DNA of 7,735 bases from positions 1-7,735 of the forward strand of contig JAQVNJ010000187.1 in assembly GCA_028703175.1 (NCBI GenBank). The letters run 5' to 3'. How positions within the stretch are numbered: the stretch's first letter is position 1; the number at the start of each line of letters is the position of its first letter. The translations under genes were made by a program, and so were the position numbers. The stretch is from JAAYCB01 sp012744395. GTDB lineage: Bacteria > Planctomycetota > Planctomycetia > Pirellulales > Thermoguttaceae. Of the stretch, positions 1 to 5,581 are shown in pieces. The notes under the pieces are model-generated. The model was not told the DNA's origin, searched no databases, and saw only the letters and a list, made by a program, of their open reading frames with translations.

Positions 1-1661
1 GAAACCGGCCCGGATCGGCTGGCGGTCCCGCCGGCATAGAGCGTTGCAGCAAAAGCAGCTGAAATTGCGTCCCCGTGGCTCAATTGGATAGAGCGTCGGC
101 CTCCGGAGCCGAAGGTTACAGGTTCGAGCCCTGTCGGGGATATTTCCTTTTCTGCCCCCTCGGGACCGCTGCAAATCGATGCAGCGTGATGCGAAGCGGC
201 GCATAACGTGCTACGTCGTTTGGACTTCGGGCAATTCGTTTCTTCCTCGCCGTCGCCCTCCTCTTTGCCGCTCTCGGTGCAATTCGGTGCAGGCTGTGAC
301 GTGCCCGATGCGAGCCGTATGGCACCATTTTTGGCACCTCTTGGCACCACTGTTGGCACCTTTCCTGGCGAATGTTGTGGCCCGACGGTCCCAGTTTGGG
401 CCATGAAGGCCGACACTTCCTCGGACCTTCGCATAGGCGGTGACGGCAGCGAACCGATCGCCGCCACCTGATCGTGGACCCCCAGGTGGGTGTAGACGCC
501 GAGCGTGAGCCGCACGTCACTATGCCGGGCCAGCGTCTGCGCCATCTTGGGCGACGTGCCAACCCGCTCAAGGCTGGTGATGAACATGTGCCGGTTGGAG
601 TGGAAATCGGCGAACAAGCCGTCGCTGTTGCAGTACTCCAGGAAGTCCGACTGCTCCCGCCGCTGGCGCTCCTCGGCGTCCGCCTCGTCCACCTCCTCGA
701 GCCAAAGCTGCTTGGCCCGCGCCAGATCGCCCTGCATCATCTTGTGGGTCTTACGCTCCTTGCCGCCGGGCGCCTTCCCCGAGACGGGAAACAGCGGCTC
801 CTCACGCTTCAGCAATGGTTTCGAACCCAGCCACTCTTTCAGAAGCGACGCGACCTCCGGATGCAGAATCTGTGTGTCCTGTCTCTTGCGTTTGCTGAAA
901 CAAGCGTCAACCGTTGCCGTCGGCGGATCGTCGTCGAGCCGAAGTGAGCGGAGCGTCAGGCTGCCAATCTCGCCTTTGCGAAACCCGGTCCACGCAGCCA
1001 ACACGTACATCATAGCTCGGTCCGGTCCCGCAATGTTCTCGATCACCGGACCGGTGTGCGCCGCTTCAACAAGACGTGAGAATTCGTCCGCTAACAATGC
1101 CCGGCGATCATGCCGACGATCAACTCGGACATTCATACGCGAGAGGTGTTCCAAAACGTTCTCTGGCGATCGTCGGTCACGAACCAACCAGCGAGTGAAC
1201 TGCTTCGCGGATTTCAGATAATGGTTGCAGGTTTGCGCGCTGCGTCCCTGACGTTTGAGGTCACCGAGGAACGACTGCACGTCGCTGGCTTTGATGTCCT
1301 TGATCGTCTTCCATTTGCACTTCTTCGCGATCTTCTCGACCTGAGATCGTGCCGTGTGGATCTGCTTCTCGGTAACACCCTTGTCGATCAGGTATCGCTC
1401 GAACGCATCAATGTGCGCGCTGAGTGGGCGCGTGAGGTGGTCTTCGTATGGGTCGAGACGGCCGGCCCGTTCGAGCTCGACACGGCGAACCAGGTCATTG
1501 AGCATCGCCTGCGCAGCGGCCTTGTCGTTGGCCAGCGGGACGCGGCAGTCTCGCCCCAACACATCTCGATAGCGGCCCCACCACTTCCGCGATTTCTGCT
1601 TGACCTTCTTGCCCGTCTTCGGGTCGGTTACCATGATCGGCTTCTTGTATAAGCTTGCCAT
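1..1661 (-). CDS. Tyrosine recombinase/integrase (3' end beyond left edge)
   Basis: Site-specific tyrosine recombinase that would integrate and excise the element at the adjacent tRNA-Arg gene. The frame opens at ATG 1661 behind a strong AGGAGG and has no stop down to base 3, giving at least 553 codons. An N-terminal basic, SAM-like core-binding region spans about residues 75-175. The catalytic domain shows Arg228 (TGFRKGEI), a probable Lys257 (FSKRKRQDTQ), His354 and Arg357 (FHSNRHMF), His380 (LARHSD) and the nucleophile Tyr390 (GVYTHL), so the active site is complete. After residue ~405 comes a low-complexity tail of about 150 residues. It then reads through the antisense strand of the tRNA (GLEPVTFGSGGRRSIQLSHG) and off the window. 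The domain calls are firm. Whether the whole tail is made as protein is uncertain, and a stop must lie to the left. It follows the excisionase-like gene by 67 bases. Confidence 0.93.
   Translation of the reverse strand, partial: MASLYKKPIMVTDPKTGKKVKQKSRKWWGRYRDVLGRDCRVPLANDKAAAQAMLNDLVRRVELERAGRLDPYEDHLTRPLSAHIDAFERYLIDKGVTEKQIHTARSQVEKIAKKCKWKTIKDIKASDVQSFLGDLKRQGRSAQTCNHYLKSAKQFTRWLVRDRRSPENVLEHLSRMNVRVDRRHDRRALLADEFSRLVEAAHTGPVIENIAGPDRAMMYVLAAWTGFRKGEIGSLTLRSLRLDDDPPTATVDACFSKRKRQDTQILHPEVASLLKEWLGSKPLLKREEPLFPVSGKAPGGKERKTHKMMQGDLARAKQLWLEEVDEADAEERQRREQSDFLEYCNSDGLFADFHSNRHMFITSLERVGTSPKMAQTLARHSDVRLTLGVYTHLGVHDQVAAIGSLPSPPMRRSEEVSAFMAQTGTVGPQHSPGKVPTVVPRGAKNGAIRLASGTSQPAPNCTESGKEEGDGEEETNCPKSKRRSTLCAASHHAASICSGPEGAEKEISPTGLEPVTFGSGGRRSIQLSHGDAISAAFAATLYAGGTASRSGPV
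69..142 (+). tRNA. tRNA-Arg (anticodon CCG), probable integration site
   Basis: The sequence folds as a complete 74-nt cloverleaf. The acceptor arms are 69-75 (GTCCCCG) and 135-141 (CGGGGAT), with one G-U pair at the end. The D arm is GCTC/GAGC. The anticodon arm is TCGGC-CTCCGGA-GCCGA, giving anticodon CCG, which reads CGG (arginine). The T arm is ACAGG-TTCGAGC-CCTGT at 118-134, and the discriminator base is A142. No CCA is encoded. Its 3' end faces the integrase gene, the standard arrangement where a tyrosine recombinase uses the 3' half of a tRNA gene as attachment site. The gene appears intact, so integration would have restored it. Confidence 0.95.
167..186. repeat. Inverted repeat beside the tRNA 3' end
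   Basis: CGCTGCA and TGCAGCG (167-173 and 180-186) form a perfect 7-bp inverted repeat around AATCGA, 25 bases beyond the tRNA. It may be a recombination-protein site near attL or a weak terminator for the tRNA; no T-run follows. Confidence 0.35.
321..360. repeat. Four direct repeats of GGCACC near the attachment site
   Basis: GGCACC occurs at 321-326, 333-338, 343-348 and 355-360, the last three preceded by TT. Start-to-start spacing is 12, 10 and 12 bases, close to one helical turn, so the copies lie on one face of DNA. They fall inside the low-complexity tail of the integrase frame, about 180-220 bases from the tRNA 3' end. This is the kind of place where arm-type integrase or excisionase sites lie, which is my inference. 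Confidence 0.6.
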
Positions 1662-1670
1662 CTCTTCTAG

Positions 1671-1676
1671 CCTCCT
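1671..1676 (-). promoter_or_regulatory. Ribosome binding site of the integrase
   Basis: On the minus strand AGGAGG lies nine bases before ATG 1661. It fixes the integrase start; no other in-frame ATG near here has a comparable site. Confidence 0.75.
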
Positions 1677-1728
1677 TTCCCGTTGCTGTGATACAGGGTG
1701 TGACAGTCTCCCTCGACGGGCGCAAACC

Positions 1729-1992
1729 TCAAGCGCTGTCGTGGCCAACACTTCCAGAATTCTGTTCCCACTGTTGCCGATCAGGGCAACCCGCCTCGAT
1801 CCAGTCGCGCAATTCGTCAGCCCTCCAGAGAGTGCATCGCCGAATTCGGACAGGGCGCGGAATGACGCCGGCAGAATCCCAACTACGCCATGTTCGCAGC
1901 GACTTCCCGCACAGCGCAGCTGCCTGACGCGCGGTCAAGAGCAGTGGCGAATCGGTGGCCATCTCCGATGCTTCTCGATCTCGCTTGCTCAT
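1729..1992 (-). CDS. AlpA/excisionase-like helix-turn-helix protein (87 aa)
   Basis: Small DNA-binding protein, probably the recombination directionality factor (excisionase) or a regulator of the integrase. Residues ~18-68 carry the pattern of the HTH_17/AlpA (MerR-like winged helix) family: LTARQAAALCGKSLRTW for the helix-turn-helix, then VIPRPVRI, LWRADELRDWIEAGCP for the wing and closing helix. Its length is normal for excisionases of this type. The start ATG overlaps the stop of the upstream sigma-like gene as ATGA, which implies translational coupling, and AAGG sits about ten bases upstream. The integrase follows 67 bases downstream on the same strand. The DNA-binding fold is clear; the excisionase role is inferred from position and size. 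Confidence 0.85.
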   Translation of the reverse strand: MSKRDREASEMATDSPLLLTARQAAALCGKSLRTWRSWDSAGVIPRPVRIRRCTLWRADELRDWIEAGCPDRQQWEQNSGSVGHDSA

Positions 1993-2510
1993 GCGCTGAT
2001 TGCCTTCTTGCTGTCAAAGGATGGTTGTTCCAGGCCGAGTTGCTCAAAATGCCGGCGGATTGCCTCGACGCGATCCCGTACCGTGTGCCAGCTTATTCCG
2101 AGCGAACCAGCGATCTGGTTCATCGAGTTTCCCATCGACAGCCCGCGGCACACTTGCTGATCCAGTTCTGAAAGCGACCGAATGGCGCTTTCGACGTCGA
2201 GCGAAAGCTCCGTCTCGGTCAGGTCGTAGTACTGCTCGCAGCGCTGCTTGGCGATTTCTCGACGCTGCTTCTCGCGTCCCTCGCTCCGCCGGATCATGGC
2301 AAGCTGCCGATCGATTACGGCCGTGAGCGCCGTCGCTTCGTTGGCGCCGTTGGATTTTGTTTCATGGAAACAGAAGTCCAGCAGCGCCAGGGCAACTTGT
2401 TGCTGGACGTCGTCCAGATCGAATCCGCGAAAGCCCATCCGCCGGGCTCTCTGGCAAATCAGCCGCACCTTCCAGTTCTCGAGCACACCTTCATAGCTGT
2501 TGGTCAACAT
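1989..2510 (-). CDS. Sigma-70-like regulatory protein (173 aa)
   Basis: Resembles a small sigma-70-type factor. The N-terminal part, WKVRLICQRARRMGFRGFDLDDVQQQVALALLDF, recalls sigma region 2 helices. The C-terminal part, LSELDQQVCRGLSMGNSMNQIAGSLGISWHTVRDRVEAIRRHF, is a good region-4 helix-turn-helix. The two parts are joined by a charged linker (SEGREKQRREIAKQR). At about 170 residues it matches compact ECF-like factors. Two in-frame ATGs exist; the one at 2510 has GGAG seven bases upstream (2518-2521), while the one at 2525 lacks a good site, so I prefer 2510 (MLTNSYEG). It is first in the minus-strand operon with the excisionase-like gene and the integrase, and next to the palindrome array. 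It probably controls element genes, either as a true sigma factor or as a transcription activator that reuses the fold. Its target promoter cannot be read from the sequence. Confidence 0.78.
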   Translation of the reverse strand: MLTNSYEGVLENWKVRLICQRARRMGFRGFDLDDVQQQVALALLDFCFHETKSNGANEATALTAVIDRQLAMIRRSEGREKQRREIAKQRCEQYYDLTETELSLDVESAIRSLSELDQQVCRGLSMGNSMNQIAGSLGISWHTVRDRVEAIRRHFEQLGLEQPSFDSKKAISA

Positions 2511-2589
2511 GGCATTACTCCGCATCGTTTCTCATCACGTGGAGCGTCGACGCATCGCCGACGTCACGGATGATTCTGGCCCGTCATGC

Positions 2590-2747
2590 GGGGACATGTA
2601 TGTAGATCTAAACCTAGGCACGTATGTCCCCCATGGACCGTCACATCGGGGACATGGATCACCTACGTATGTGATTTGGCAGGGACATAGGCACATACGT
2701 ATGTGATCTTGCGGGGACATTTCACATAGGTATGTGAAAAATGTCCC
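2590..2747. repeat. Palindrome array with GGGACAT boxes: operator or iteron cluster
   Basis: This part of the divergent intergenic region (2526-2843) is built from two interleaved motifs. Palindromic cores: a partial copy around 2619-2626, ATCACCTACGTATGTGAT at 2658-2675 (one mismatched pair), CACATACGTATGTG at 2692-2705 (perfect), and TTCACATAGGTATGTGAA at 2721-2738 (central GG). Their centres lie at about 2621.5, 2666.5, 2698.5 and 2729.5, so the last three are 31-32 bp apart, about three helical turns. Boxes of GGGACAT: direct at 2591-2597, 2649-2655, 2682-2688 and 2714-2720; inverted at 2624-2630 and 2741-2747. The cluster lies between the starts of the two divergent operons, so regulated transcription of both is the simplest reading; a replication or partition origin is the alternative. 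Confidence 0.8.
2713..2747. promoter_or_regulatory. Compound inverted repeat at the right end of the array
   Basis: GGGACAT followed by TTCACATA on the left pairs with TATGTGAA and ATGTCCC on the right, around a central GG at 2729-2730. The two arms match over 15 bp apart from a two-base insertion (AA at 2739-2740). It sits about 100 bases upstream of the exonuclease start. It could be a double operator (nested sites for two proteins or one dimer of dimers) or a cruciform/hairpin in the leader RNA. No run of T follows, so a terminator is unlikely. Confidence 0.6.
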
Positions 2748-2843
2748 TGCGAACTTTGAGCCTCGGCGGCAAATAACTCTTATGGACGCGGGCAACAAGC
2801 CAACAACACGAACCGCGATTGCCCGAGAACATGGGAGTGACCA

Positions 2844-3641
2844 ATGCAGAAAACTGACAACGTTTTCCAGGAGCCGGCCGAAGCCTATCATGCGAAAGCC
2901 AATCAGTACCTCAGCAGCCACCAGTTGGCCGACTTTCGCAAATGCCCGCTGCTGTTCAGCAGAAAGCGACTCGGGTTGATTGCTGACGAAGACCGACCGG
3001 CTTTTCTTGTCGGCCGGGCGCTGCACACACTCGTGCTCGAGGGCCGCGAGAAATTCGATGCCGAGTACGCCGTCGGCGGCCCGATCAATCCAAAAACGGG
3101 ACAGCCCTTCGGGTCGGGCACCAAGGTCTTCGCCGAGTGGGCGGCCGAGTGCGGCAAACAAGTTCTGACCGACGCCCAGGCCGAACTCGTCGAGAGGATG
3201 GCCGAGGGCGTTCGCCAGCAGCAGATCGCCGTGGATCTTCTGTCCAGCGGCATGGCCGAAGGCGTCGTACGCGCCGAGTACTGCGGCCTGCCCTGCCAGA
3301 TCCGCATGGACTGGTTCGATCCGCACCGGGGGATTGTCGACCTGAAGACGTGCGACGACCTGACCTGGTTCGAGTCGGACGCGAAGCGATACGGATACGT
3401 CTATCAGTTCGCCTTCTACCGGGCCGTGTTGCGGCAGGTGATCAGCCTGCCGATGCCCGTCTACCTGATCGCCGTCGAGAAGAAGGAACCGTTCCGCTGC
3501 GGTGTATGGCAGGTCCACGAGGATGTGCTGAACCAAGCCGAACGAGAAAACGCAGCGGCGATCGAACGATTGAAGCTCTGCATGGAGTCGAACACATGGG
3601 GGACCGGGTATGCCGAGTTGCGAGTCTTTGACTGCCTCTAG
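2844..3641 (+). CDS. RecE-like PD-(D/E)XK exonuclease (265 aa)
   Basis: Probable 5'-3' double-strand DNA exonuclease of the RecE/exonuclease VIII-like family (putative exodeoxyribonuclease 8, PDDEXK-like domain), which resects DNA ends to feed single-strand annealing. Visible motifs: YLSSHQLADFRKCPLLF (residues 22-38) at the family N-terminus, VGRALHTLVLEG with His61, RAEYCGLPCQIRMDWFD with Glu145 and the metal-binding Asp156, then IVDLKT with Asp166 and Lys168, and YQFAFYR with Gln188 and Tyr192. All catalytic positions are present and the length is typical. Start ATG 2844 has GGAG six bases upstream. It is the first gene of the plus-strand operon and lies just after the palindrome array. 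Its last 32 bases overlap the HNH gene start. The C-terminus (TGYAELRVFD) looks natural rather than truncated. Confidence 0.88.
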   Translation: MQKTDNVFQEPAEAYHAKANQYLSSHQLADFRKCPLLFSRKRLGLIADEDRPAFLVGRALHTLVLEGREKFDAEYAVGGPINPKTGQPFGSGTKVFAEWAAECGKQVLTDAQAELVERMAEGVRQQQIAVDLLSSGMAEGVVRAEYCGLPCQIRMDWFDPHRGIVDLKTCDDLTWFESDAKRYGYVYQFAFYRAVLRQVISLPMPVYLIAVEKKEPFRCGVWQVHEDVLNQAERENAAAIERLKLCMESNTWGTGYAELRVFDCL

Positions 3642-4098
3642 GCAGTGCACCAAGTGCGGTGAGATCAAGCCCTTGACGGATTTCGGAAAGCACGCACGAG
3701 GCAAATTCGGGCGACGTTCGATCTGCCGAGCCTGCGTTTCACAACGATCACGTGAGTACCACAGCACGCCGCGAGGTCAAGAAGTCATTCGGAGAAGTCG
3801 CATCAACTATGTGACATCAGAGCGAGGAAAGCAATGGCGACGAGACAAAGCCCAGCGGCATCGTCGCCAGAATCCGCAAAAGGCCAAGGCACGTGCAGCA
3901 GTCAGCAACGCCATCGAGTCTGGGCGACTGATACGACCTGATGCCTGCTCGGCCTGTGGTGCCGTTGGGATGGTAGAGGCACACCATTGGAATGGCTATG
4001 CCGAAGAGAACTGGCTTGACGTGCAATGGCTCTGCAAGAGCTGCCATCTTCAAGCAGACGGCCAAATCTCTCGAACGGAGTCGCTGACAAGTGATTAG
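3610..4098 (+). CDS. HNH endonuclease with N-terminal zinc finger (162 aa)
   Basis: Small HNH-family nuclease of the type common in phages. Residues 13-42 form a Cys4 zinc-finger-like unit (CTKCG near 13-17, CRAC at 39-42). A basic linker follows (many Arg/Lys, residues 50-100). The C-terminal HNH fold has CSACG (Cys113, Cys116), the catalytic AHHWNGY (His125, His126, Asn128), LDVQWLCKSCH (Cys142, Cys145, His146). It starts inside the 3' end of the exonuclease gene in another frame, with GGGGGA six bases before ATG 3610. Such genes often behave as free-standing homing endonucleases, and this one interrupts an otherwise standard exonuclease-annealase-SSB cassette. It may instead serve DNA processing for the element. 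It is followed by a strong stem-loop at 4106-4179. Confidence 0.87.
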   Translation: MPSCESLTASRQCTKCGEIKPLTDFGKHARGKFGRRSICRACVSQRSREYHSTPRGQEVIRRSRINYVTSERGKQWRRDKAQRHRRQNPQKAKARAAVSNAIESGRLIRPDACSACGAVGMVEAHHWNGYAEENWLDVQWLCKSCHLQADGQISRTESLTSD

Positions 4099-4105
4099 CA
4101 GGGTA

Positions 4106-4179
4106 CCGCACGCGGCGCGGGCACCAAGCGGGTAGGCATGAAGCCAGAAGGATCGCTGCCCCGCCCGCGTCGTGTGCGG
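4106..4179 (+). ncRNA. Long stem-loop between the HNH and Sak4-like genes
   Basis: The arm at 4106-4122 (CCGCACGCGGCGCGGGC) pairs with 4163-4179 (GCCCGCGTCGTGTGCGG) over 17 positions: 15 Watson-Crick and two G-U pairs. G-U pairs in place of mismatches favour an RNA fold over a DNA site. The 40-nt loop can form a smaller GGC-ATGAA-GCC hairpin at 4135-4145 and an AGCG/CGCT pairing (4127-4130 with 4154-4157). Only CTTTC follows, so it is a poor intrinsic terminator. It may be a cis-acting RNA, an mRNA processing or stability element, or part of a mobile unit with the HNH gene. I do not recognise a known RNA class. Confidence 0.5.
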
Positions 4180-4210
4180 CTTTCAAATACACCCCGACAC
4201 CATCAACTGG

Positions 4211-4216
4211 AAAGGA
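4211..4216 (+). promoter_or_regulatory. Ribosome binding site deciding the Sak4-like start
   Basis: AAAGGA is eight bases before ATG 4225 and favours this start over the upstream in-frame ATG at 4138. Confidence 0.65.
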
Positions 4217-4224
4217 CTGCACTC

Positions 4225-5037
4225 ATGGGACTGCTATCCCAGATCCAAACCGGCAAGACCCGCATGCCGCCGAGGCTGCTGGTCTACGGAACCGAGGGGA
4301 TCGGCAAATCGACGTTGGCCGCCTCGGCCCCCAAACCCATCTTCGTCCAAACCGAAGACGGCCTCGGCGAAATCGACTGTCACAAGTTCCCGTTGGCCAG
4401 GTCGGAGGAAGACGTCGAACACGCCCTGGCGGAACTGCATGAAAAACAGCACCCGTACCAGTCGGTCGTCATCGACTCGGCGGATTGGCTCGAACGGTTG
4501 ATCTGGGACCGGCTCTGCCGATCGTTCGGCGCCAGTTCGATCGAGAAGGTCGACGGCGGCTACGGCAAGGGCTATGTCCACGCCCTGACCTACTGGCGAA
4601 AGATCCTAGATCGCCTGGCGGCCCTTCGAGACGACCGGGGCATGATGGTCATCCTCTTGGCTCACGCCAAGGTCGAGAAGTTCGAGGATCCCGAGGCACC
4701 GACCTACGACCGCTACTCGCCCCGGCTGAACAAGCATGCCTCGGCACTCTTGGCCGAGTGGTCCGACGCCGTGTTGTTCGCCACCCGCAAGATCATCACC
4801 CGCACGGAGGACGGCAGCTTCAATCGATCGCGAACGTTGGCCAGCGGCCAGGGGCGCGACGGCGGTGAGCGGATCCTCCGCTGCGTCGGCGGGCCTTCGT
4901 GCATTGCCAAGAACCGCTACAGTCTGCCGGCCGAATTGCCGCTCTCGTGGCCGGCGCTGATGGGCGCGATCAGCGGCAACATGACCTCTTCGAACAACCC
5001 GCAACCTGCAACTGAAGGAGAAAAGTCCGATGGTTAG
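4225..5037 (+). CDS. Sak4-like AAA ATPase, phage nucleotide-binding protein (270 aa)
   Basis: RecA-fold ATPase of the AAA_24/Sak4 type. Sak4 proteins of phages bind single-stranded DNA and promote annealing or recombination with their SSB. Walker A is GTEGIGKST at residues 22-30, Walker B is SVVIDSADW at 80-88, and ILLAHAKVEKFEDP near 143-156 fits the sensor strand. KNRYSLPAELPLSW near 229-242 is a recurring C-terminal motif of these proteins. Start ATG 4225 is chosen because AAAGGA (4211-4216) lies eight bases before it. A longer frame from 4138 would begin inside the stem-loop and adds 29 residues without family features. The stop overlaps the DUF669 start by eight bases. The pairing with a RecE-like exonuclease upstream and DUF669 downstream supports the recombination role. 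Confidence 0.88.
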   Translation: MGLLSQIQTGKTRMPPRLLVYGTEGIGKSTLAASAPKPIFVQTEDGLGEIDCHKFPLARSEEDVEHALAELHEKQHPYQSVVIDSADWLERLIWDRLCRSFGASSIEKVDGGYGKGYVHALTYWRKILDRLAALRDDRGMMVILLAHAKVEKFEDPEAPTYDRYSPRLNKHASALLAEWSDAVLFATRKIITRTEDGSFNRSRTLASGQGRDGGERILRCVGGPSCIAKNRYSLPAELPLSWPALMGAISGNMTSSNNPQPATEGEKSDG

Positions 5038-5485
5038 TCTTCAAGGCTTCGACGCCAACCAAGTGGAACCGACCACCGCGTTCGATCCGATCCCGGCTGG
5101 CAAGTACCTGGCCGCCATCATCGACTCGAAGATGAAGCCCACCAAGGCGGGCACGGGCCAGTACCTGGAGTTGACGCTGCAGATCCTCGAAGGCGAGTTC
5201 AAGAGTCGGCAGCTCTGGGCTCGACTGAATCTCGACAACCCCAACGCCCAGACGGTGAAGATCGCTCGTGGCGAACTGTCCGCCATCTGCCGCGCCGTGG
5301 GCGTGATGTCTCCGGGCGATTCGACCGACCTGCACAACCTGCCCATGATCATCACGGTCCGCTGCAAGAAGCGTCCGGATACCGGGGAGATCAGCAATGA
5401 AGTGCGGGGCTATGCCAAGCGCGAAGCCGCCAGCGGCAAGCCCCAGCAGGCCCAGACGGACACCCCGCCCTGGATGAGGAACTGA
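5030..5485 (+). CDS. DUF669 family protein, probable phage SSB (151 aa)
   Basis: Matches the DUF669 pattern: an N-terminal FDPIPAGKYLAAIIDSKMKPTKAGTGQYLELTLQILEGEFKSRQLWARLNLDNPNAQTVKIARGELSAICRAVGV block over residues 19-92, then a beta-rich part (LPMIITVRCKKRPDTGEISNEVRGYAKRE) and a flexible tail ending PPWMRN. Proteins of this family sit beside Sak4-like ATPases in phages and are thought to be single-stranded DNA-binding proteins; the disordered tail with a short hydrophobic end recalls SSB tails, though it lacks the acidic tip. AAGGAG lies nine bases before ATG 5030, within the 3' end of the ATPase gene, so translation is probably coupled. The family match is confident; the SSB function is known only by association. 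Confidence 0.85.
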   Translation: MVSLQGFDANQVEPTTAFDPIPAGKYLAAIIDSKMKPTKAGTGQYLELTLQILEGEFKSRQLWARLNLDNPNAQTVKIARGELSAICRAVGVMSPGDSTDLHNLPMIITVRCKKRPDTGEISNEVRGYAKREAASGKPQQAQTDTPPWMRN

Positions 5486-5498
5486 TGTAGAGGGGCGC

Positions 5499-5558
5499 GA
5501 CCGAGGCGCACGTGGCGTACGACGCCGTCCGTCGGACTCCCTGTGGTGCGCCTCGGTC
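5499..5558 (+). ncRNA. Three-way-junction RNA fold between DUF669 and the resolvase-like gene
   Basis: A perfect 13-bp stem joins 5499-5511 (GACCGAGGCGCAC) to 5546-5558 (GTGCGCCTCGGTC). Inside it are two perfect hairpins: GGCGT-ACG-ACGCC at 5514-5526 and GTCC-GTC-GGAC at 5527-5537. Together these make a compact three-way junction in the 96-base gap. It ends 13 bases before the ribosome binding site of the next gene, so it could act as a transcript stabiliser, processing site or translation control. The following TCTCTTTCG is only weakly T-rich, so an intrinsic terminator is possible but poor. Confidence 0.55.
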
Positions 5559-5571
5559 TCTTTCGCACAAG

Positions 5572-5576
5572 AGGAG
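5572..5576 (+). promoter_or_regulatory. Ribosome binding site deciding the resolvase-like start
   Basis: AGGAG five bases before ATG 5582. The longer frame from 5543 would start within the right arm region of the junction fold and has no such site. Confidence 0.7.
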
Positions 5577-5581
5577 CAGTG

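Noticed and set aside
116..571. A 151-codon minus-strand frame ending in QGSNL at the tRNA
   Set aside because: It lies in a different frame from the integrase catalytic domain; only the frame starting at 1661 carries the R-K-H-R-H-Y residues, and that frame is uninterrupted.
505..1652. Several plus-strand open frames across the integrase gene
   Set aside because: They are antisense to the integrase coding sequence and show no domain of their own.
1686..1706. Interrupted dyad CTGT...ACAG before the integrase gene
   Set aside because: Only part of the positions match symmetrically and there is a single copy, so it may be chance.
2590..2747. CRISPR array
   Set aside because: Repeats are palindromic and unevenly interleaved, with no regular spacer-length unique segments and no cas genes in view.
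2734..2979. An 81-codon plus-strand frame starting in the palindrome array
   Set aside because: It runs out of frame into the exonuclease gene and has no ribosome binding site; the exonuclease start at 2844 has GGAG at good spacing.
2535..3767. A 410-codon minus-strand open frame opposite the exonuclease gene
   Set aside because: The plus strand encodes a clear RecE-like nuclease with all motifs; the minus frame has no recognisable domain, runs across the palindrome array and is explained by high GC content.
4138..4224. N-terminal extension of the Sak4-like ATPase from ATG 4138
   Set aside because: It would begin inside the stem-loop and adds 29 basic residues not expected in the family; ATG 4225 has AAAGGA.
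4099..4224. Group I intron or an OMEGA/HEARO-type RNA linked to the HNH gene
   Set aside because: No recognisable intron core elements are visible and the HNH protein is a small zinc-finger HNH, not an IsrB/IscB-type protein.
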